Assembly (NCBI GenBank): GCA_002428205.1
Contig: DIUH01000262.1
Location: 983 to 8,241, forward strand
From: Planctomycetaceae bacterium UBA6163
GTDB lineage: Bacteria; Planctomycetota; Planctomycetia; Pirellulales; Pirellulaceae
Length of the DNA: 7,259 nt
Direction of reading: 5' to 3'
Positions 1-4,502 of this stretch are shown in pieces. The notes below the pieces were generated by a model, which saw nothing but the letters and a program-made list of their open reading frames with translations, made no database searches and was not told where the DNA came from. The stretch's first letter is position 1. Each line of letters begins with the position of its first letter. A program made the position numbers and the translations under genes.

Positions 1-628
1 CGGACGTTTGGCCGCCCTGATTACTCTGGCTGCCCTGCCGGCTTGAGCGGCCGCTTGTTCCGTTGCCAACCGCTGACGCTGATCCGCTTGCACCGCCGCC
101 CTGCTGGCCCGCCATCATGCCTTTATCGCCAGGCGACCCGCCACTTCCGCCTCCGGATCCCGGTGACTTGCAAGGCATGCCCGGTTTGCCACCCGTACAT
201 TTGCCGCCGACAACCGCCGAACCGCATTGGTCGCAGATGCCGGGCGTTCCTGGCAGCCCCGGCATTCCTGGCAATCCGAGTGCCGAATTCGCTTGCGAGC
301 TGACGTTTGGCACTGGAGTTGGCGCTGAAGTTGGTGTCTGACTCGTTTTCGTATCGTTTGACGGCGACACCGGCCCACCAGTCGATGTCTGCGACGCGTT
401 CGGCGACTTCTTTTGCAAACCCGTGTCTTTCGAGTCGCCTTTTGTCAGCGACATCGATTTAAGCAAACCTTTGAAGAGCGCCGATTCAGGCGTCTGCTTT
501 TCGCCTTTGGCATCGCCTTTCGCAGGCGGCGATTGCGCGAGCGAACTGGTCGCCCAGAATCCCAGCGCGGACAGCCCGATTGCCAGCAAAAAAGCCAGAT
601 CGATGACTTGTTTCGTTTTCATATTCAT
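1..628 (-). CDS. Secreted low-complexity protein with collagen-like triplets and a four-cysteine cluster (3' end outside window)
   Basis: The minus-strand frame is open from three tandem ATG codons (634, 628, 622) to the left edge with no stop, so the C-terminus is missing. I chose 628 because GGAGA at 635-639 lies six bases before it. Numbered from there, residues 8-25 form a hydrophobic core and SLA|QS (29-33) is a plausible signal peptidase I site, so the product is exported. After a linker rich in K, S, T, P and Q come five Gly-X-Y-like triplets (118-132, GLPGMPGLPGTPGIC), then Cys at 132, 135, 144 and 153 (C-x2-C-x8-C-x8-C). Beyond 155 it is rich in G, S and Q. The spacing could suit a metal site or disulfides. 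No enzyme domain is seen. It is separated from the upstream operon by 254 bases and a repeat, so co-transcription is uncertain. Function unknown; a surface or matrix protein is possible. Confidence 0.75.
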   Translation of the reverse strand, partial: MNMKTKQVIDLAFLLAIGLSALGFWATSSLAQSPPAKGDAKGEKQTPESALFKGLLKSMSLTKGDSKDTGLQKKSPNASQTSTGGPVSPSNDTKTSQTPTSAPTPVPNVSSQANSALGLPGMPGLPGTPGICDQCGSAVVGGKCTGGKPGMPCKSPGSGGGSGGSPGDKGMMAGQQGGGASGSASAVGNGTSGRSSRQGSQSNQGGQTS

Positions 629-634
629 ATTCAT

Positions 635-639
635 TCTCC
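635..639 (-). promoter_or_regulatory. Ribosome binding site deciding among three tandem start codons
   Basis: On the minus strand GGAGA ends directly before the first of three in-frame ATG codons (634, 628 and 622, each pair separated by AAT). The spacing is 0 bases to the first, 6 to the second and 12 to the third, so the second is the most likely start. The others may be used weakly. All three give the same signal peptide apart from its first residues. Confidence 0.5.
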
Positions 640-663
640 AACAACTATTGTAACCGATTGCTG

Positions 664-832
664 GTTCGTAGTCCCGCCTAAGTAGAGCGTTCAGCTTAAG
701 ACGTCGCTGGGAACCGTACCCGTACGCGGGTGCATATCGTTCGAGTATGAGCACCGACTGCGTCTGAGTACGAGTACCAGTACACAATTAGGAGTCTTAA
801 GCTGGAAGCCGCCTAAAGGTGGGACTACGAAC
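664..832. repeat. Long imperfect inverted repeat filling the intergenic spacer
   Basis: The left arm (664-702) and right arm (794-832) are both 39 bases. By eye they match as inverted copies at about 29 of 39 positions, perfect over the outer 12 (GTTCGTAGTCCC) and the inner 11 (ending CTTAAGAC). Outside the arms the symmetry continues as GCTG, with two extra bases on the right. A smaller inverted pair lies inside (716-725 GTACCCGTAC and 768-777 GTACGAGTAC). The element separates the operon's end (889) from the secreted-protein gene. It has no open frame of note. It may be a dispersed planctomycete intergenic palindrome or small non-autonomous element; I recall similar GTTCGTAGTCCC repeats in Rhodopirellula-type genomes, unverified. 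Confidence 0.7.
809..822. repeat. Small hairpin inside the right arm of the spacer repeat
   Basis: CCGCCT, a two-base loop AA, then AGGTGG can pair over six positions with one G-T wobble. In the minus-strand transcript of the operon it comes 67 bases after the last stop codon. It could slow or protect transcript ends, but no U-run follows, so I do not call it a rho-independent terminator. The left arm of the larger repeat lacks an equivalent hairpin. Confidence 0.4.
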
Positions 833-888
833 TTCAGCCAACAAACCGCATCACGTCGCGAATCAAGCCATCATTTCCGCCGCTTACA

Positions 889-1800
889 CTACTGAATCCT
901 CGACGAACCACTACCAAAGAAGATCACCAATTCTTCTCCATCTTGCTGCAACCACAATTGATAGGGCACGTTTTGATTGATCAGCGATTCTCTTAGTGAA
1001 TCAAACTTATCAAAGCAGTCGGGCCAGATCGCGATCGTCATGATGTTTCGGCCTCGTGCCACATCACTTATCAAACTCATGATTTCCGAATTACCGCTAC
1101 TGGACCCGAAATCCCACCCCGCCGATGGAACGGGAATGACTTCAGTACCGCCACTGGCCAGCTTATTCGTTCGTACATGATCAACATTAAAACTTTCGCC
1201 AACAAACGCAGGGCGACGCGCCAAGTAAATGCGATCGGATTTAAACAGAACCAAATACGATGCCGCGTTGCTTTCGCGAGTTTTCGGCAGTCGCAGCGAC
1301 TCTTGTTTCGCTTGTGCCGCAGCAACGTAACGATTCTCACCCACTTTGATTTGTTCCTGAGCAGTTGCGACCGCGACGGGGAGCTGTTTGTTTTCTGCAT
1401 CGAGGTCGGCATTCGACGTGGTCATTTCGCCAAGCGTCTTCGTGCTGGCGGCGTTGGCTTGAGTCAACTGCGAAAGCTCGGCTTCGGCCTTCGATGCCTG
1501 TTCAGAAAGTTCGATTAACCGACTGTCATCGCTGGATCTTGCCTGCAAGGGCGTGCTCGCCATCGCCGCAGCCAGCGTGGCATGTTGCGATGCTAACAGG
1601 TCGAGTTGATGAATCGAATCGCGGATTTCATCTGGCGTCGGGAGTTTATCGGCGGTGGTATCATCCGACTTGACCACCGCGCGAGTCTGGATCATCAATG
1701 CCAAAAGAATAGCGAGAAAGACGACTCCGCCGAACGTGTTGCAGATGGTATCAAGAAACAGGTCAAAACTGGTTGCGTCTGGTTCGCTGCGTCTGGTCAT
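889..1800 (-). CDS. MotB/ExbD-like subunit with coiled coil, paralogue B
   Basis: The 303-residue protein has the same plan as its upstream neighbour. The basic N-terminus (MTRRSEPD) leads to one membrane helix at about 17-38 (FLDTICNTFGGVVFLAILL), with Asp17 at exactly the same residue number as in the other paralogue. Residues 55-170 are a coiled coil, here rich in A, S, T and Q. The C-terminal domain (about 180-303) has TIAIWPD followed by F266, E271, L273 and Y280, matching the neighbour's spacing from its proline. The phrase RRPAFVGES (195-203) parallels TPVFRDQ before the neighbour's domain. No OmpA-like domain is visible. The gap to the upstream stop is 29 bases and the ribosome site is a weak purine run (GAAAAAGA), so expression may be less tightly coupled than for the two genes before it. 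It is the last gene of the apparent operon. It is inferred to be a second, non-identical partner of the same proton channel. Confidence 0.92.
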   Translation of the reverse strand: MTRRSEPDATSFDLFLDTICNTFGGVVFLAILLALMIQTRAVVKSDDTTADKLPTPDEIRDSIHQLDLLASQHATLAAAMASTPLQARSSDDSRLIELSEQASKAEAELSQLTQANAASTKTLGEMTTSNADLDAENKQLPVAVATAQEQIKVGENRYVAAAQAKQESLRLPKTRESNAASYLVLFKSDRIYLARRPAFVGESFNVDHVRTNKLASGGTEVIPVPSAGWDFGSSSGNSEIMSLISDVARGRNIMTIAIWPDCFDKFDSLRESLINQNVPYQLWLQQDGEELVIFFGSGSSRIQ

Positions 1801-1829
1801 GATTCTTTTTCAACTATCCGTATAAAACC

Positions 1830-2657
1830 TTACGGCAGGGTTGGCATTTCAAAACCGAGCCGTATCGAATCCGCCGCGCCTGTCACATTATAACCATAGA
1901 CCGCACCGCTATCGTCCAGATGTTCCTGCACGGCATGAAAGTCGGTTGTTCCACCCGGCTTGATGACCAAATAAATCTGGCGACTGGACAAATCATTGGC
2001 ATCCAGCCATGCGAACAAATCGTTTGCCCGACGCGGTCCGGAGTAATCTTGCTTGAACTTCGTCAACGCATCGCGGATTTCGATCTTTCCCGCCGCCAGC
2101 GTGATTAACGTGATGAAACGGCCTTGTTCGGTTTGATCGCGAAACACCGGCGTGTCGTCCGACTCTAGCCGATTGATCTCGTTTTGCACTTGAGCCAGAC
2201 GTTTTTCCAACTCTTCCAACAACGCGCGTTGGCTGGCCAATTCTTGTGACTTCAACAACAGTTTGTTCTCTTCTTGCTTTGCCGCGGCAAGCCGATTGGC
2301 AAGGTCGCTAGCCATTTCATTCGCAGCAACGATCTGTTGCTGAAGAATCTTGTTTTTGTCTTCCAGCTTTTCCGTCTCTTCTTGACGGTTAAACTCGTTG
2401 ATACCCGCCGTTTCGTTTTGCGAATCGATCCGCTGTTGTATCTCTTCCGTCATGCGATCGACTTCGCCTTGCAACGTTTCGATCATCTCCAGCACCGATG
2501 ATATATCGGCCGTTGGCGTTGCCGCAGCCGCTTCGACCCGCTGGGCCAATTCCAACACCAGCAGCAGTGTGATCAGAATAAAAATCCCAACGACCGCCGT
2601 GATGATGTCTTGGAATGCAAAGAACGAGACGCTCGGACCGTTGTTTCGACGTTTCAT
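1830..2657 (-). CDS. MotB/ExbD-like subunit with coiled coil, paralogue A
   Basis: The 275-residue protein has a short basic N-terminus (MKRRNN), then one membrane helix at about 17-37 that begins FQDIITAVVGIF. Asp17 sits at the helix entry, where MotB and ExbD carry their proton-accepting aspartate. Residues 52-166 form a long coiled coil rich in E, Q, L and N. Residues 168-275 form a compact domain with the pattern IYLVIKPGG, F240, E245, L247 and Y254; the same spacing occurs in the next gene. I see no OmpA-like peptidoglycan-binding motif. Orientation should be N-terminus in, C-terminus in the periplasm. ATG at 2657 lies 3 bases after the channel gene's stop, with a GGTGAG ribosome site seven bases upstream that overlaps that stop. 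It is inferred to be a mobile or force-transmitting partner of the channel. Its family lacks a name known to me. Confidence 0.92.
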   Translation of the reverse strand: MKRRNNGPSVSFFAFQDIITAVVGIFILITLLLVLELAQRVEAAAATPTADISSVLEMIETLQGEVDRMTEEIQQRIDSQNETAGINEFNRQEETEKLEDKNKILQQQIVAANEMASDLANRLAAAKQEENKLLLKSQELASQRALLEELEKRLAQVQNEINRLESDDTPVFRDQTEQGRFITLITLAAGKIEIRDALTKFKQDYSGPRRANDLFAWLDANDLSSRQIYLVIKPGGTTDFHAVQEHLDDSGAVYGYNVTGAADSIRLGFEMPTLP

Positions 2658-2660
2658 GGC

Positions 2661-3533
2661 TTACTCACCCGATTGTTCAAACGGCAGGATCCGGATTCGA
2701 CTGACCACCTGCTTCAAACAATACTCTTGGCTGTCATCAAGAAAAACTTCCTCGGCCTTCTTTTGCGCAGTCATCCACAACTGGATCACCAGGGCGATCA
2801 CCAGCGCCAGCAGCGTCGTTTCAAACGCGGTACTAAGTCCACCCGTGACTTCCTTCAATGATCCCACGATCGCACTGACATCGGCTTGCTGGTCCAGCAG
2901 GCTGCTGAAGTTTCCGATTGCCGATGCTAAGCCAAGAACCGTGCCGATGAACCCCAGCACCGGTATGGCCCATAAGAAACCACCGAGCGTGGCAAATGAT
3001 GTTTGATGAGCCGATTCGTCTCGTTCGGCCAAGGAACGCAGGATATCGTCGACATCGCCAACGCGGCCCAGATTCTTCAAGTTCGACAACGCCACCAAGA
3101 TTCGATTAAAGACGATGAATCGATCGGGATCTTCGGCGATCGCGTGAATGTTACGGATGACTTGGTCGGCCGTTCGTGACGACAGTACAAACTCATAATT
3201 CTCGGGGATAACCGGATGTGTTAATGCCCGACGCTGGATCTTTAGTTTGCTGCGTTTGAGCAATAGAATCACCGCGCTCCATACGCCGAGAAAGACAGCG
3301 GCGTATTGAGTCGGGCCGCGGTCGATCAACATCGCGCGAAAGTAGGATTCTGGCATGAAGTGAACCGCGACGAATAACGCGATCGTTACCAGCAATGCGA
3401 CTATTCCGGCAAAGCCGGTGTTGACCGACGTGCCGCTGCCGGGTGTAACGCCGGCGCGACGTTCGGGGTCGCTGCGACTTGCGCTCAACGGTCGTGGCAA
3501 AGGCGGGACGCCTGTGGGATTTAAAACTTCCAT
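2661..3533 (-). CDS. MotA/TolQ/ExbB-type proton channel subunit
   Basis: This 290-residue protein has the MotA/TolQ/ExbB family signature: PVLGFIGTVLGLASAIGNF (191-209) in the third membrane segment and STAFETTLLALVIAL (234-248) in the fourth, where the TT pair matches the MotA-type motif. Segments lie at about 41-58, 75-93, 184-205 and 236-254. A basic stretch (KRSKLKIQRR) after the second and a loop of about 90 residues before the third give a MotA-like four-segment topology with both ends in the cytoplasm, unlike the three segments of ExbB and TolQ. Family members form pentamers that pass protons or sodium ions and drive a MotB/ExbD partner. The N-terminal tail (6-16, PTGVPPLPRPL) is proline-rich. 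ATG at 3533 follows an AGGAG site ten bases upstream. Two MotB-like genes follow directly. There is no long cytoplasmic tail like that of ZorA from the Zorya defence system. Confidence 0.95.
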   Translation of the reverse strand: MEVLNPTGVPPLPRPLSASRSDPERRAGVTPGSGTSVNTGFAGIVALLVTIALFVAVHFMPESYFRAMLIDRGPTQYAAVFLGVWSAVILLLKRSKLKIQRRALTHPVIPENYEFVLSSRTADQVIRNIHAIAEDPDRFIVFNRILVALSNLKNLGRVGDVDDILRSLAERDESAHQTSFATLGGFLWAIPVLGFIGTVLGLASAIGNFSSLLDQQADVSAIVGSLKEVTGGLSTAFETTLLALVIALVIQLWMTAQKKAEEVFLDDSQEYCLKQVVSRIRILPFEQSGE

Positions 3534-3535
3534 GT

Positions 3536-4483
3536 TTAATTCGCTCCTGCTTCGGCACCAGCTCCTAGCGCCACTAACAAAAGAAAACCACCGATAACGA
3601 GCCCCAAGATGAGACAGATAGTAATGCCTATCAGGCGCCAGACTGCAGCGAGTCGACGGGCAGATTCAATCGCCCGACCTTCGCTTCGATGAATTGCAAT
3701 ATCTTTCAGCGAAGCGGCGTAACGAAGCACTAGAACGCCGCCGAATATCATGATGCCTGCAAAGGTTAATCCGATCAGTCCCGCAATTACCTTTGATGAT
3801 CCGGTCAATCTTGATTCGCCGCCGACAATCATAAAGACGACCCAATAAATCGCACTCAGAACACCGTAAATAGAAATCAGCCAACCGATCAATAAGGCCC
3901 ACGGTCGCGAAGCTTGCAATTCATAATACAAATCACGTTTCCCTCCCGACGTTGAAACACTCACGTAGCTTCCGCCGGATGCAGCGGCTTGGGTTTCCGC
4001 CGATTGCGAAAACGATTGCGGAAAACAATCTGCGGCTGGACGCCAATCGTCAAACCCGGCTCGCCAGACGAGTGTATCAGGGGCAACCTGACCGCTATTG
4101 ACCGAACTCATCAGCGAAGCGGTCGTTAGCGGACCACGATTTTCACCATTGATGTGTGCGTACCATTGCACCGACATATCCGGGGACTCGGTCGGTCGGT
4201 CAACCGCTTGTACCGGTGCGACGGGGGCCGTCTGGGTATACAGCGGATTGACGGGGATCGATGCGGCCACATGTTCGGCGCCGCTTAACGATCTGGAATC
4301 AAAGCTTTTATCGCTGTTGAATAAGTTCCCATACTCGCCCGCCTTGACCCACGACCTTCCATCGGGCGACAGATCGTGCATGCGGGTGATTTGACCGCGC
4401 CGGGCAAGTTCCTGGATCTTCTGGCTGGTTAAAGGTCCGAGAATCTTGCCTTTGAACCGAACATACAAACGGTCTTCACTCAT
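3536..4483 (-). CDS. Membrane protein with two GYF_2 domains and three membrane segments
   Basis: The 315-residue protein has two GYF_2-type domains. The first spans about residues 5-55 (LYVRFKGKILGPLTSQKI, then a W45 position). The second spans about 106-155 (WYAHINGENRGPLT, then DTLVW and DDWRPA). GYF domains are known as small adaptors for proline-rich peptides; the bacterial GYF_2 version is often fused to membrane segments. A linker rich in S, T, P and A (56-105) separates the two domains. Membrane segments lie at about 196-220, 231-255 and 283-307; this part resembles small bacterial membrane domains of the DUF5362 kind, which is only an impression. The basic loop between the second and third segments (K260 to R283) should be cytoplasmic, which places both GYF domains in the cytoplasm. 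ATG at 4483 has only a weak ribosome site. The stop lies 2 bases before the channel gene, suggesting translational coupling. I infer an adaptor for the proton channel complex. Confidence 0.93.
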   Translation of the reverse strand: MSEDRLYVRFKGKILGPLTSQKIQELARRGQITRMHDLSPDGRSWVKAGEYGNLFNSDKSFDSRSLSGAEHVAASIPVNPLYTQTAPVAPVQAVDRPTESPDMSVQWYAHINGENRGPLTTASLMSSVNSGQVAPDTLVWRAGFDDWRPAADCFPQSFSQSAETQAAASGGSYVSVSTSGGKRDLYYELQASRPWALLIGWLISIYGVLSAIYWVVFMIVGGESRLTGSSKVIAGLIGLTFAGIMIFGGVLVLRYAASLKDIAIHRSEGRAIESARRLAAVWRLIGITICLILGLVIGGFLLLVALGAGAEAGAN

Positions 4484-4502
4484 AACAATTCATTCTTCAT
4501 CA

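Noticed and set aside
63..341. Plus-strand open frame rich in proline with PG pairs
   Set aside because: It is the reverse complement of the Gly/Pro-rich segment of the secreted protein; glycine and proline codons are complementary, so the antisense looks collagen-like too. The minus frame has a signal peptide and a ribosome site and stays open over 630 bases.
647..652. Promoter -10 box (TACAAT on the minus strand) for the secreted-protein gene
   Set aside because: The hexamer is close to consensus and well placed, but no convincing -35 box lies 16-18 bases upstream and the implied leader is only a few bases long.
664..832. Rho-independent terminator for the operon
   Set aside because: The arms are 91 bases apart and the small hairpin at 809-822 is not followed by a U-run on the transcribed strand.
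2398..3006. Plus-strand open frame of 202 codons opposite the channel and first MotB-like genes
   Set aside because: It lies antisense to two well-supported genes with family motifs, straddles their junction and shows no domain. It is best explained by codon bias of the opposite strand.
889..3533. Zorya anti-phage system (ZorA/ZorB)
   Set aside because: The channel has no long cytoplasmic tail, the MotB-like proteins show no OmpA-like domain, and no helicase or nuclease partner is in the window.
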